Positions 17,488 through 31,199 of a stretch of 64,000 nt of DNA are shown piece after piece (position 1 is the first letter of the stretch; every line of letters starts with the position of its first letter). Origin of the DNA: Microbacterium sufflavum. GTDB lineage: Bacteria; Actinomycetota; Actinomycetes; Actinomycetales; Microbacteriaceae. Made by a program: the position numbers and the translations under genes. Location: contig NZ_JAHWXK010000001.1 in the NCBI RefSeq assembly GCF_023091155.1, positions 992,001 through 1,056,000 on the forward strand, in the 5' to 3' direction. The notes under the pieces are model-generated. The model saw only the letters and a list, made by a program, of their open reading frames with translations, did no database searches and was not told where the DNA came from.

Positions 17488-17493
17488 GGCGGA

Positions 17494-19044
<1,551 letters not shown>

Positions 19045-19114
19045 GGGGTCTCCTTCGACGGGTGGGCCGCGGCCTCGATGCTCAGCGGCTGTCTCCGACG
19101 GTAGGCGGCTCCCC

Positions 19115-19150
19115 GTTGCAGCCCCGTGCGCAACGTTGCAGGAGGTTGCA
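19115..19150 (-). promoter_or_regulatory. GTTGCA repeat cluster upstream of aldehyde dehydrogenase
   Basis: GTTGCA occurs at 19115-19120, 19135-19140 and 19145-19150. GCAACGTTGC (19130-19139) is a perfect 10-bp palindrome, and GTTGC-N10-GCAAC spans 19115-19134. The cluster is 71-106 bp from the start codon, a fitting activator-binding position. The likely ligand is the GAF-domain regulator encoded at 20276-21610. Confidence 0.5.
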
Positions 19151-19153
19151 GCC

Positions 19154-20266
19154 TCAGGGGAGCGCGGCGAGGAAGGCGCGGAACCGCTCGGCCATCGCCC
19201 CCGGTACCTCGGCGATCGTGAAGTGCCCGCCGTGCTCGAGCCGCTCGAACACGCGCAGGTCGCGGTAGTAGCCGCGGGCGAGCCCCTCGGGGTAGTCGTG
19301 CTCGTGGCGCTGGATGAACACCGCGGCGGGTACCGTGACCGGCGGCATCGGAGCGGGAGTGTCGGCGCCCTCGTAGTACGGCCGGAAGGAGCTCGCGATG
19401 CTCTGCGTGACCCAGTAGATCATCGCCTCGGTGAGGATGCGGTCGCGCGAGATCACGGCCTCCACGGCCGCCGGGTCGTCGCCGTCGGTGTCGGCCCACT
19501 CCGACAGCTTCTCGGCGATCCACGCGAGCAGCCCCGCCGGGGAGTCGTTGAGCGCCGCGGCCAGCGTGTCGGGCCGCGCCCACTGCACGTGCCCGTACGA
19601 CCCGTTCGGTCCGTGCTCGGCGTCGAGCCGGGCGAAGAACGCCTGCACCTCCGGGTCGTCGCTGGCCGCCCGCTCCTCCGGCGTGCCGAAGTGCGCATGG
19701 GTCGCGACGATGCCCGCCACCTGCTCGGGGTATGACGCGGCGATCAGATCGCTCACGTTCGCCGAGACGTCTTCGCCGTAGGTGACGTAGGAGTCGTAGC
19801 CCAGCACCTCGGTCATCAGCCGGTGCATCGTGGCGGCGAAGCGCCGCTCGTCGGCCGGACCGTCGGCGTAGGGCTGCGAGAACGCGAAACCGGGCAGGCT
19901 GGCGACCACCACGTGGACGTCGTCGAGGACCGCCGCGGCGTCGAGCTGCAGCGCGAACGTGTGCGGCCAGCCGTGCATGAGGAGCAGCGCCGGGGCGTCG
20001 GGCCGCTCGGAGCGCAGGTGCGCGAAGTGGATGTCGGTGCCGTCGACCTCGGCGAGGAACTGCGGGAAGCCGTTGAGCCACTCCTCCCGCGCCCGCCAGT
20101 CCCACTCCGCCCAGGACTGCACGAGCTCGCGCAGCCAGGCCGCGTTCATGCCGGAGCGCATGCGCCGGGGCGAGTCGTCGAGCAGCCGCGCGCGTCGAAG
20201 GCGGGCGCGCAGATCGTCGAGCACCTCGTCGGACACGTGCACGCGGAACGGACGGATCTCGGTCAT
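19154..20266 (-). CDS. Epoxide hydrolase-like alpha/beta hydrolase
   Basis: A 370-residue hydrolase with the epoxide-hydrolase N-terminal region ([25 protein letters not shown]). The oxyanion-hole motif HGWP is at about 98-101, the nucleophile Asp166 is in YGEDVS, and a late GGHF supplies the catalytic His. The nucleophile elbow GEDVS differs from the usual GGDWG of classical epoxide hydrolases. The substrate may therefore differ. It is 9 bp downstream of the GAF regulator gene, so they share a transcript. Confidence 0.8.
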   Translation of the reverse strand: MTEIRPFRVHVSDEVLDDLRARLRRARLLDDSPRRMRSGMNAAWLRELVQSWAEWDWRAREEWLNGFPQFLAEVDGTDIHFAHLRSERPDAPALLLMHGWPHTFALQLDAAAVLDDVHVVVASLPGFAFSQPYADGPADERRFAATMHRLMTEVLGYDSYVTYGEDVSANVSDLIAASYPEQVAGIVATHAHFGTPEERAASDDPEVQAFFARLDAEHGPNGSYGHVQWARPDTLAAALNDSPAGLLAWIAEKLSEWADTDGDDPAAVEAVISRDRILTEAMIYWVTQSIASSFRPYYEGADTPAPMPPVTVPAAVFIQRHEHDYPEGLARGYYRDLRVFERLEHGGHFTIAEVPGAMAERFRAFLAALP

Positions 20267-20275
20267 GCCCGGACG

Positions 20276-21610
20276 CTACGCGGGGCCACCGACAGCGCGT
20301 TCGATGCGGGTGACCAGGCCCGCCCGCCGCGGCGAGCGCGCGGGCAGCATCTCCAGCGCGAGCCGCAGCACCTCCGCGTCTTCCCGCCCCTCGGGGATGT
20401 CCGCGTACGCGAGCAGCACGTCGAGACTCGCCTCCGACAGCATCGCCTCCCGGAGCGCCGCGCGCACGGTGTCGCGGAACTCCTCCACGCCCGGTGAGGT
20501 CGACTCGGGCAGCACGGCGCCGCGGTAGGCGGTGAGCGCGACGCGGTGGGCGCCGCGGTCGAGCAGCGACAGCACGTCGTGGGCGTCGGTCTCGAGCGGC
20601 ACGGGCAGCCGGTACGGGCGGGACTCGGGCACCAGGTCGGGAGCCGCGCGCTCCAGCACCTTCCGCAGCCGCACCATCTCCGGGCGCAGGGTGTCGGGCG
20701 ACACGTCGGGCCCGTACACCAGCTCGCACAGCCGTTCGGCGGAGAGCCCCTGCCGGTGCACCGCGAGCATCAGGAGGATGGCGGCGTGCCGCGCGCTCAG
20801 CTCGATCACCGCCTCCTCGTGCGCGGACTCCGTCTCCAGCCGCGCGCGGTCGCGGCCGAGCACGTGCAGCCGCGCGCGGGCGGTCGCCGTCGCTCGGGGC
20901 TTCGGGGAGGGACGGCCGCGCGGGGATTCGGCGCGCCGCCGCAGCCGGGCCACCATCAGCTCGGACTCGACGGCACGGGCGGTCGCGTCAACGAGCAGCC
21001 GGGCCTGCGGGGTGACGACCTCGGCGCCGCCGGTGATGTCGATCACGCCGAGCACCCGCTGGGTCTCCGGGTCGCGCACGGGCGCCGCGCTGCACGACCA
21101 CGGGTGCACGAGCCGGTTGTAGTGCTCGGCGCCGCGGATCTGCACCGACTGCCCGAGGGCGAGCGCGGTGCCCGGTGCGCTGGTGCCCACGGCGGCCTCC
21201 GACCAGTTCGCCCCCGCCACGAAGCCCATGCCGTCGGTGAGCGAGCGCAGCTGCGCGTCGCCCTCGATCCACAGCAGCCGCCCGGCCTGGTCGCCGACGG
21301 CGATCACGACCCCGGAGTCCTCCGAGGAGCCCGGCAGCAGCAGGGCACGGATCAGGTCCATCGCGGAGGCGAGCGGATGCGCGAGGCGGTACTCCTCCAG
21401 CTCCTCGGCGTGCAGGTCGAGCGGCGGAAGCCCTTCCGGTCCGACGCGACCCCGCCATGACCGCTCCCACGACTCCCGGACGAGCGGGCGCACCTCCTGC
21501 AGGCGGCGGTCGTCGAGGTTCCCGGCGATCAGCTCCTCGTGCGCACGCTCGACGAGCAGGCGCGGGGCCTCGGGGAGAGACCCGTGGGTTCCCTGCCACG
21601 GTGCAGACAC
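20276..21610 (-). CDS. GAF-domain regulator with SARP/OmpR-like winged helix
   Basis: A 444-residue regulator. The N-terminal half resembles the sensor part of AcoR (VRESWERSWRGRVGPEGLPPLDL, then a GAF domain including GMGFVAGANWSEAAVGTSAPGTALALG and HPWSCSAAPVRDP). The C-terminal half carries a winged-helix-like region (ELSARHAAILLMLAVHRQGLSAERLCELVYGPDVSPDTLRPEMVRLRKVL). There is no sigma-54 AAA+ domain, in line with the absence of sigma-54 in actinobacteria. The start is GTG 21610 with AAGGAG upstream. Its position suggests it controls the nearby aldehyde dehydrogenase. Confidence 0.82.
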   Translation of the reverse strand: MSAPWQGTHGSLPEAPRLLVERAHEELIAGNLDDRRLQEVRPLVRESWERSWRGRVGPEGLPPLDLHAEELEEYRLAHPLASAMDLIRALLLPGSSEDSGVVIAVGDQAGRLLWIEGDAQLRSLTDGMGFVAGANWSEAAVGTSAPGTALALGQSVQIRGAEHYNRLVHPWSCSAAPVRDPETQRVLGVIDITGGAEVVTPQARLLVDATARAVESELMVARLRRRAESPRGRPSPKPRATATARARLHVLGRDRARLETESAHEEAVIELSARHAAILLMLAVHRQGLSAERLCELVYGPDVSPDTLRPEMVRLRKVLERAAPDLVPESRPYRLPVPLETDAHDVLSLLDRGAHRVALTAYRGAVLPESTSPGVEEFRDTVRAALREAMLSEASLDVLLAYADIPEGREDAEVLRLALEMLPARSPRRAGLVTRIERAVGGPA

Positions 21611-21721
21611 GCGATCTCCTTCGTCGAGAACGGGCGTGCCCTCAGTGTAGGAGCGTTGGACCTGCGGCGGAATATCGCCTCGCGCCCCCGCGGGACTCCT
21701 CCCGGGCAGGGGCTCGAAGGC

Positions 21722-22288
21722 TCAGCGGAGCAGGCCCGCGACCAGGGCGTCGATCACGGCATCGGTCGAGGCGTCGGGGTCGATCGGGGTGGTGAGGCGG
21801 TCGAGCAGGAGGCCGTCGATCGCGTAGTGGAACAGGGCGATCTCCGCGCGTCCGCCGGGCAGGCCCGCCGCGGTGTTGAAGGCCACGTCGGCGTCGAAGC
21901 CCGCGCGCTGCCACGCGCCGAGCACGGCCGCGAGCTCGGGGCGCCGGGCGCTCTCCAGGCGCAGCTCGAACAGGGCGAGCGTCACGTCGCGGTCGCCGGT
22001 GAGCCGACGCACGATGTCGCGCACGTAGTCGGCGAACAGCGCGGGGCCGGGGGTGCCGGCGGCGCGACGCTCCAGATCCTCGGGGGTCGGAGCGAGCCGT
22101 TCCCCGATGCGGTCGACGAGTCCTTCGATCAGGGCCTCGCGGCTGCGGAAGTAGTTCGACGTGGTCCCGGTGGGCACCTGCGCCTCGACGTCGACGGCCC
22201 GGTGGGTGAGTCCGCGCGAGCCCTCGCGGGCCAGCACCGTCAGCCCGGCGTCGGCGATCACGCGGCGACGCGACTCGTTCTTGACCAT
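21722..22288 (-). CDS. TetR family transcriptional regulator
   Basis: A 188-residue regulator. The helix-turn-helix region is at about residues 8-50 (RRVIADAGLTVLAREGSRGLTHRAVDVEAQVPTGTTSNYFRSREAL), followed by a helical ligand domain. The GTTSNYFRSREAL ending is typical of the subfamily. It is divergent from a RibD-like reductase gene, with inverted repeats filling the 70-bp gap. The regulated function is unknown. Confidence 0.87.
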   Translation of the reverse strand: MVKNESRRRVIADAGLTVLAREGSRGLTHRAVDVEAQVPTGTTSNYFRSREALIEGLVDRIGERLAPTPEDLERRAAGTPGPALFADYVRDIVRRLTGDRDVTLALFELRLESARRPELAAVLGAWQRAGFDADVAFNTAAGLPGGRAEIALFHYAIDGLLLDRLTTPIDPDASTDAVIDALVAGLLR

Positions 22289-22303
22289 GCCTCGACCCTA
22301 GCG

Positions 22304-22351
22304 CAATCACTACGGCTGTTGTAGTCTCAACCGCGACAGATGTAGTGATTG
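22304..22351. promoter_or_regulatory. TetR operator candidates in the divergent promoter
   Basis: CAATCACTAC (22304-22313) and GTAGTGATTG (22342-22351) are perfect complements. ACTAC-N7-GTAGT (22309-22325) forms a compact second palindrome that shares the left arm. The sites cover the whole region between the two divergent starts, so one protein could control both genes. Confidence 0.6.
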
Positions 22352-22358
22352 GAGAATC

Positions 22359-22928
22359 ATGCGAGAACTCGTGTACTACGTGGCCGTCACGCTCGACGGC
22401 TTCATCGCCGGCCCGGGCGGAAAGTTCGACGCCTTCCTCGTCGAGGGCGACCACATGGACGGCATCAACGCCCGGTTCGCCGACACGATCCCCACGGTCG
22501 CCGCCGAGGCGCTGGGCATCGAGCAGCGCAACGACGTGTTCGACACCGTGCTGATGGGCTGGAACACCTATCAGGTGGGCGGCCTGCCGAGCCCGTACCG
22601 GCACCTGCGCCAGATCGTGTTCAGCCGCGCGCACACGGCCGAGGCCGAGAACCTGGAGGTGACGGCGGAAGACCCGGTCGAGGTCGTTCGCCGGCTCAAG
22701 CAGGAGGACGGCGGTGCGATCTGGCTGTGCGGAGGCGGCGCCCTCGCGGCCACCCTCGCCGACGAGATCGACCGGCTCGTGCTCAAACGCCAGCCGCTCC
22801 TCTTCGGCTCGGGCATCCCCCTCTTCGGCGAGCGCCCGTATCGCCCCGAGCGGTTCGACGCCGTGGAGACGACCGCGTACGAGTCCGGCGTCGTGTTCTC
22901 GGAATTCGAGAGGCGCCGCGAGAACTGA
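22359..22928 (+). CDS. Dihydrofolate reductase / RibD C-terminal domain family protein
   Basis: A 189-residue protein with the RibD-C/DHFR fold. The start MRELVYYVAVTLDGFIAGPGGKFD is typical, GWNTYQ and VFSRAH follow, and the cofactor-binding GGGALAATLADEIDRLVL is at about 126-143. Such proteins are NADPH-dependent reductases of mostly unknown substrate. GGAG lies 5 nt before the ATG. The divergent TetR gene suggests inducible expression. A terminator follows. Confidence 0.85.
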   Translation: MRELVYYVAVTLDGFIAGPGGKFDAFLVEGDHMDGINARFADTIPTVAAEALGIEQRNDVFDTVLMGWNTYQVGGLPSPYRHLRQIVFSRAHTAEAENLEVTAEDPVEVVRRLKQEDGGAIWLCGGGALAATLADEIDRLVLKRQPLLFGSGIPLFGERPYRPERFDAVETTAYESGVVFSEFERRREN

Positions 22929-22934
22929 GCGCCC

Positions 22935-22975
22935 GGCGGCCCGGAGGGCGGGTCCCATACCCCCTCCCGGCCGCC
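22935..22975 (+). terminator. Terminator after the RibD-like gene
   Basis: Fourteen-base arms (22935-22948 and 22962-22975) pair with one mismatch around a 13-base loop, starting 6 bp after the stop codon. No T-run follows. Confidence 0.6.
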
Positions 22976-23047
22976 CTGGCAATGGCGTTCTCCGAATCCG
23001 TCCCGCTTCCTATCGTGAGGTCACACCCACGAGTCAGGAGAGACGCC

Positions 23048-23331
23048 ATGAACGTCGAGACCCCCATCCCCACTGGCTCCCCGCAGCGCACGCAGACGCC
23101 TCCGTCCGCCGGTGCCGCTGAGCAGTCCTGCGAGCGGATCGACTTCGACAGATATGTCGTCGACCCCGCCTCGCCCGTGGGTTACATTGACGTCGTGCCG
23201 CCCCTCTACGTCTGCTACCTCGGTCACCCCTATGCGCGCGCCGTCGAGGTCGCGCAGGTCTACGAGTTCGACCACGCCGTCGGCATCGTCAGCGCCATGG
23301 CCGCCGGTTCGCGCCACCACGCCCTCGCCGG

Positions 23332-23335
<4 letters not shown>
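23048..23335 (+). CDS. Small hypothetical protein leading the glgX-treYZ operon
   Basis: A 95-residue protein not recognised. A Pro/Thr-rich start is followed by ERIDFDRYVVDPASPVGYIDVVPPLYVCYLGHPYARAVEVAQVYEFDHAVGIVSAMAAG, which has a balanced mix of hydrophobic and polar residues. AGGAG lies 8 nt before the ATG, and its stop overlaps the glgX start (ATGA). Good Shine-Dalgarno placement, the overlap and the G/C third-position pattern argue that it is translated. Its role could be regulatory or purely for translational coupling. Confidence 0.65.
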
Positions 23336-25505
<2,170 letters not shown>

Positions 25506-25509
<4 letters not shown>

Positions 25510-27854
25510 CCCGACGGCCACTGTCGACGTACCGCCTGCAGATCAGCCGGGATCTCCCGCTCGACGCGGCGGCCGAGCTCGCGCCGTACCTCGCCGACCT
25601 CGGGGCCTCGTGGGTGTACGTCTCGCCGCTGCTCGCGGCCGTGCACGGCTCCACCCACGGGTACGACGTGGTCGACCACACCCGCGTGGACGCGGACCGC
25701 GGCGGCGAGGCCGGTCTCGAGCGCTTCGCCGCGGCCGCGCACGACGCGGGGCTGGGCGTGCTGGTCGACATCGTGCCCAACCACGTGGGCGTCGCGGTGC
25801 CGCGACAGAACCCGTGGTGGTGGGAGGTGCTGCGGCTCGGGCGGCAGACCAGGCGCGCGGCGGCCTTCGACATCGACTGGGCGGCCGGCGGCGGACGGAT
25901 CCTGCTGCCGCTGCTCGGCTCCGCGCCCGACGAGGCCCGCGCGAACGGCGAGCTCGTGGTCGACGCGACCCCGGCCGCCGACGCCCCCGACGGCGTGCTG
26001 CGCTACTTCGAGCACGAGCTGCCCCTCGCCCCCGGCACCACCGCGCTCGCGGACGACCTGCCGCGACTGCTCGCCGCCCAGCACTACGAGCTGCGGTACT
26101 GGGAGGACCAGAACACCGACCTCACCTACCGGCGCTTCTTCGCCGTGTCCGAGCTGGCCGGGGTGCGCGTGGAACTGCCGGACGTGTTCGCCGACTCGCA
26201 CCGCGAGATCCTGCGCTGGCTGCGCGAGGGCCTCGCGGACGGGCTCCGCGTCGACCACCCGGACGGCCTGGTCGACCCGGGCGGCTACCTGGAGCAGCTG
26301 GCCGACGCGACCGGTCGCGCGTACACCCTCGTGGAGAAGATCCTCGAGCCGGGCGAGGCGCTGCCGGCCTGGTGGCGCACGGACGGCACCACGGGATACG
26401 ACGCGCTGGCCGAGCTGGACCGGCTGTTCGTCGACCGCGACGGCGTGGCCGCACTCGACCGCCTGGACGCACGACTGCGCGCCGAGACGGGGCTTCCGCC
26501 CGCGCCGGCGTGGCCCGACCTGATCCACGACACGAAGCGGATGATCGCGGACACCCTGCTGGTCGCGGAGGTGCGGCGCCTGGTGCGCACCCTGCCGCGC
26601 GGCATCGTGCACGCCGACGACGCCCTCGCCGAGCTGGTCGCGTGCTTCCCGGTGTATCGCGCCTATCTGCCGGAGGGCAGCGAGCACCTGCGCGCGGCGT
26701 TCGCGGAGGCGCGGCGGCGGCGGCCCGACCTCGACGCGGCGTTCACCGAGCTCGAACCCCTGCTGAGGGACACGTCGCTGGAGGTCGCGCAGCGGTTCCC
26801 CCAGGTGACCGGCGCTGTCATGGCGAAGGGCGTGGAGGACACCGCGTTCTACCGGTACACGCGGCTGGGCACGCTCACGGAGGTCGGGGCCGACCCGTCG
26901 ATCCCCGCGGTCACGGTCGAGGAGTTCCACGAGGCGCAGCGGGCCCGGCTCGCCGCCTGGCCGTACTCGATGACCACGCTCTCCACGCACGACACCAAGC
27001 GCTCGGAAGACGTCCGGGCGCGGCTCGCGGTGCTGTCCGAGGTCCCGGAGCGATGGGCCGAGGTGCTGGAGGAGCTGCGCGCCGTGGCGACCACGGGCCA
27101 CGGTCCGCTCGACGCCCTGCTGTGGCAGGCCGCGGTCGGCGCCTGGCCGATCCCGTCCGAGCGTCTGCTGGCGTACGCCACCAAGGCCGCGCGCGAGGCG
27201 GCGGAGCGCACCACCTGGCAGCGCCCCGACGCCGCGTTCGAGGAGGGTCTCGCGGCCGTCGCCCAGGCCGTCGAGGGCGACGCCGCCCCGATCCTCGACC
27301 GCTTCGTCGCGGAGATCGCGGGCCATGGCCGCTCGAACTCGCTCGCCGCCAAGCTGCTGCAGCTCACCGGCCCCGGCGTGCCCGACGTGTATCAGGGCTC
27401 CGAGCTGTGGGACCTGTCGCTGGTCGACCCCGACAACCGTCGTCCGGTCGACTTCGCGCTGCGGGCGCGGATGCTGAGGGAGCTGGATGCCGAGGTCGCC
27501 CGCGGCATCCTCCCGCCGATCGACGACTCCGGCGCCGCGAAGCTCCTGGTCACCTCCCGGGCGCTGCGCCTGCGCCGCGACAACCCGGAGCTGTTCCGCT
27601 TCTACCGCCCGGCCGTGGTCGAGGGGGCGGCCGCCGCGCATGCCGTCGCGGTGCACCGCGGCGGGGCGACCGCGATCGCGACGCGGTTGCCCGTGGGCCT
27701 CGCGCGGCGCGGCGGCTGGGGCGACACCGTGATGATGCGGCCGGACATCCCCGGGACCGACCTGCTGACCGGGCGCCGCATCGCCCCGGGGCCCGTGCGG
27801 CTGGCCGAGCTGCTGGACACGTATCCCGTGGCGCTCATCGAGCTCGCGCGGTGA
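25506..27854 (+). CDS. treY: Maltooligosyltrehalose synthase TreY
   Basis: A 782-residue intramolecular transglucosylase that turns the reducing-end alpha-1,4 bond of maltodextrin into the alpha,alpha-1,1 bond of trehalose. [26 protein letters not shown] opens the protein as in all TreY. Catalytic-barrel motifs are DIVPNHVG (about 88-95), [16 protein letters not shown] (nucleophile Asp), VEKILEPGE (acid/base Glu) and [15 protein letters not shown]. The start overlaps the glgX stop (ATGA). Size is normal. Confidence 0.96.
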
Positions 27855-27867
27855 GGGGGATACGGTC

Positions 27868-29619
27868 GTGATGGAGGTGTGGGCTCCGCGGGCACGGCGG
27901 ATGCGGCTGCGTCGGCTCGCGGCCGACGGCACCGCGACCGACACGGAGCTCACGGCTGCGGCCGACGGCTGGTGGCGGGGCGACGGCATCCTGGCGGACG
28001 GCGAGCGCTACGGCTTCCTGATCGACGACGACGACCACCTGCGCCCCGACCCCCGGTCGCGGCGGCAGCCGGGCGGCGTGCACGAGGCCTCGGCCGCGTT
28101 CGACCCCGCCGCGTTCGCGTGGACCGACAGCGACTGGACCGGGAGGCAGCTCGCGGGCGGGCTGATCTACGAGCTGCACCTGGGCACGTTCACACCCGAG
28201 GGCACGCTCGACGCGGCGGTCGCCCGGCTGGACCATCTGGTGGAGCTCGGCGTGACCCACGTCGAGCTGCTGCCCGTGAACGCCGTCAACGGGCGGTGGA
28301 ACTGGGGCTACGACGGCGTGCTCTGGTTCGCGGTGCACGAGGAGTACGGCGGCCCGGCGGCGTATCAGCGCTTCGTGGACGCCGCGCACGCCCGGGGCCT
28401 CGCCGTGGTGCAGGACGTCGTGTACAACCACCTCGGCCCGAGCGGCAACTACCTGCCCCTGTTCGGTCCGTACCTGCGCGAGGGCGACAGCACCACGTGG
28501 GGCGACTCGGTCGACCTCGACGAGCCGGCCGTGCGGGCGTACATCATCGACAACGCCCTGATGTGGCTGCGCGACTTCCACGTCGACGGCCTGCGGCTCG
28601 ACGCCGTGCACGCCCTGCACGACACCCGGCCCGTGCATCTGCTGCGCGAGCTGTCGGAGCGGGTCGACGCGCTGTCGGCGCAGCAGAACCGGCCGCTCAC
28701 GCTGATCGCCGAGTCCGACCTCAACGACCCGACGCTGATCCTGCCGCGCGAGGCCGGAGGGTACGGGCTCACCGCGCAGTGGTCGGACGACTGGCACCAC
28801 GCGGTGCACGTCGCGCTCACCGGCGAGACCACGGGCTACTACGAGGACTTCGCATCGCCGGAGGCCGTGGCGAAGGTCACCGACCGGGGCTTCTTCCACG
28901 ACGGCACGTTCTCCACGTTCCGCGACCGCCCGCACGGAGCGCCGATCCCGCCCGAGGTCCCGTCGTGGCGGCTGGTGACCTTCGCGCAGGATCACGACCA
29001 GGTCGGGAACAGGGCGGCGGGCGACCGGCTCTCCGCCACGCTCCCGCCCGATCGCCTCGCGGTCGCCGCGGTGCTCACGCTCACGGCCCCGGGCACGCCC
29101 ATGCTGTTCATGGGCGAGGAGTGGGGGGCGACCACGCCCTGGCAGTTCTTCACCTCGCACCCGGAGCCGGAGCTGGGCCGCGCGGTCGCCGAGGGCCGCA
29201 CGGCCGAGTTCGCGCGCATGGGGTGGGATCCGGCGGCGGTGCCCGACCCGCAGGACCCCGGCACCTTCGCCCGCTCGCACCTGGACTGGGCGGAGGTCGA
29301 GCGACCGGAGCACACGCGACTGCTGCGTCTGTACCGCGACCTCGCGCGACTGCGCCGGGAGCGGCCGGAGCTGACGGAGCCCGACACGACGCACGCGAGG
29401 GTCGAGGTGCGCGCCACCGACGGCCGCCCGGAGCATCGCGTGTACCGCATCGACCGGGGGGCGCTGTCGGTGCTGGTGAACCTCTCCCCCGCCCGGGCGG
29501 TCTTCGCGGTCGCGGACGAGGCGGTGGAGCTCGTGTCGACCGGAGCCCACACGCGCGCGGACGGCCTGCTCACGCTGCCGCCGGACAGTGCCGCAGTCGT
29601 GGGTCCGCCGCTGCACTGA
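27868..29619 (+). CDS. treZ: Maltooligosyltrehalose trehalohydrolase TreZ
   Basis: A 583-residue GH13 enzyme that releases trehalose from the TreY product. Motifs: [21 protein letters not shown] at about 97-117, DVVYNHLG at about 183-190, nucleophile Asp245 in [10 protein letters not shown], acid/base Glu282 in IAESDLND, and [15 protein letters not shown] later. The start is ambiguous: GTG 27868 (GAGGGGGA about 8 nt upstream) or the next codon, ATG 27871. The gene lies 13 bp after treY and completes the glycogen-to-trehalose operon. Confidence 0.95.
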   Translation: MMEVWAPRARRMRLRRLAADGTATDTELTAAADGWWRGDGILADGERYGFLIDDDDHLRPDPRSRRQPGGVHEASAAFDPAAFAWTDSDWTGRQLAGGLIYELHLGTFTPEGTLDAAVARLDHLVELGVTHVELLPVNAVNGRWNWGYDGVLWFAVHEEYGGPAAYQRFVDAAHARGLAVVQDVVYNHLGPSGNYLPLFGPYLREGDSTTWGDSVDLDEPAVRAYIIDNALMWLRDFHVDGLRLDAVHALHDTRPVHLLRELSERVDALSAQQNRPLTLIAESDLNDPTLILPREAGGYGLTAQWSDDWHHAVHVALTGETTGYYEDFASPEAVAKVTDRGFFHDGTFSTFRDRPHGAPIPPEVPSWRLVTFAQDHDQVGNRAAGDRLSATLPPDRLAVAAVLTLTAPGTPMLFMGEEWGATTPWQFFTSHPEPELGRAVAEGRTAEFARMGWDPAAVPDPQDPGTFARSHLDWAEVERPEHTRLLRLYRDLARLRRERPELTEPDTTHARVEVRATDGRPEHRVYRIDRGALSVLVNLSPARAVFAVADEAVELVSTGAHTRADGLLTLPPDSAAVVGPPLH

Positions 29620-29640
29620 GCCCCGCGTGGGGAGGGGCGG

Positions 29641-31068
29641 TCAGCCGCGGGCGGCCCACCATTCGCGCAGGCGCTGCTCGGCGACCTCCGGCCCGAGCAC
29701 GCCCTCGTCGAGGCGCAGGTCGAGCAGGAACTTGTACGCCTCGCCCACCTCGCGGCCCGGGCGGATGCCCAGCACCTCCTGGATGCGGTTGCCGTCGAGC
29801 TCCGGGCGGATCGCGTCGAGCTCCTCCTGCTCGCGCAGCGCCGAGATGCGCGACTCGATGTCGTCGTAGGCCGCGGAGAGCCGGGCGGCTTTGCGCTTGT
29901 TGCGCGTGGTCACGTCGGCCCTGGTGAGGATGTGGAGGCGCTCCAGCAGGTCGCCCGCGTCGCGCACGTACCGGCGCACGGCCGCGTCCGTCCAGGTGCC
30001 CTCCGCGTAGCCGAAGAACCGCAGGTGCAGCTCGATCAGGGCGGCGACGGCGTCGGTCGTGGCGGTGTCGAAGCGCAGGGCCTGCAGGCGCTTGCGGGCC
30101 ATGCGCGCGCCGACCACGTCGTGGTGGTGGAAGGTCACGGCCCCGCCCGGTTCGAGCTTGCGGGTGCGCGGCTTGCCGATGTCGTGCAGGAGGGCGGCGA
30201 TGCGCAGCGGCACGTCGGGCGCGGCGCCGGGGTGCCGGGTGTGCTCCAGCGCGATCGCCTGGCGCAGCACCGTGAGCGAGTGCTCGTACACGTCTTTGTG
30301 GTGGTGGTGCTCGTCGACCTCGAGGCGCAGCTCGCTGACCTCGGGCAGGAACTCCTCGATAAGGCCGGTGTCGACCAGCACGCGGATGCCGCGCACGGGG
30401 TCGTCGGTCTGCATCAGCCGCACGAGCTCGGACTGGATGCGCTCGGGGCTGACGATCGCCAGGGTCTCGCGGAGCTCGGTGATCGCGGCGGCGGTGTCGT
30501 CGTCGACGCGGAAGCCGAGCTGGGCGCTGAAGCGGGCGGCCCGCAGCATGCGCAACGGGTCGTCGCCGAACGACACCCGCGGGTCGGCGGGCGTGCGGAG
30601 GACCCCGGCCACCAGATCCTCCACGCCTCCGGTCGGGTCGATCAGCTTCACCGCCGGCACCTGGAGGGCCATCGCGTTCACGGTGAAGTCGCGCCGCACG
30701 AGGTCGCCGTCGATCGTGTCGCCGAACTCGACCGTGGGCTTGCGGGTGACCCCGTCGTAGCTGTCGGCGCGGTACGTCGTGATCTCGACCTGCTCGCCCT
30801 GCACGCGCGCGCCGATCGTTCCGAACGCTCGACCGATGTCCCAGTGCGCCGAGGCCACGGGCTTCACGATCGCGAGGATCTGGTCGGGCGAGGCGTTCGT
30901 GGTGAAGTCGAGGTCGTGCGTCTCCCGGCCGAGCAGGGCGTCGCGCACCGGTCCGCCCACGACGGCGAGCTCGAACCCGGCCTCGGCGAACGCCTGCGCG
31001 AGGGTGCGGACGACGGGATTCTCGGCGAGCGCGCCGAGACGGGCGAGGCCGTCGGCCATGTTGAGCAT
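29641..31068 (-). CDS. pcnA: CCA tRNA nucleotidyltransferase
   Basis: A 475-residue enzyme that adds or repairs the 3'-CCA end of tRNA. The nucleotidyltransferase head has GGPVRDALLGRETHDLDFTTN at about 38-58, with the metal-binding DLD. RRDFTVNAMAL and the RADPR-type loop (TPADPRVSFGDDPLRMLRAARF) follow. A C-terminal HD domain (LLHDIGKPRT) resembles the PcnA/CCA group of actinobacteria. ATG 31068 is the first start before the homology. In many actinobacteria this gene neighbours murJ and trxBA; here about 15 kb intervenes. Confidence 0.94.
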   Translation of the reverse strand: MLNMADGLARLGALAENPVVRTLAQAFAEAGFELAVVGGPVRDALLGRETHDLDFTTNASPDQILAIVKPVASAHWDIGRAFGTIGARVQGEQVEITTYRADSYDGVTRKPTVEFGDTIDGDLVRRDFTVNAMALQVPAVKLIDPTGGVEDLVAGVLRTPADPRVSFGDDPLRMLRAARFSAQLGFRVDDDTAAAITELRETLAIVSPERIQSELVRLMQTDDPVRGIRVLVDTGLIEEFLPEVSELRLEVDEHHHHKDVYEHSLTVLRQAIALEHTRHPGAAPDVPLRIAALLHDIGKPRTRKLEPGGAVTFHHHDVVGARMARKRLQALRFDTATTDAVAALIELHLRFFGYAEGTWTDAAVRRYVRDAGDLLERLHILTRADVTTRNKRKAARLSAAYDDIESRISALREQEELDAIRPELDGNRIQEVLGIRPGREVGEAYKFLLDLRLDEGVLGPEVAEQRLREWWAARG

Positions 31069-31199
31069 GGGTTCCAGCGTACCGGGGCGCCCGCGTTCAC
31101 CTCCCCGTCGTCTCGGCGTCAGGTGACGGTCATCCGGCTTCGATGGGCTGGACGGGCCCCGTGCGGCTGAGCACGGAACCCCACCCACGAAGGACTGAC

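Noticed and set aside
19115..19150. Sigma-54 promoter for the aldehyde dehydrogenase, because the regulator resembles AcoR
   Set aside because: No GG-N10-GC pair of the right form was seen, the regulator lacks the AAA+ domain, and actinobacteria lack sigma-54.
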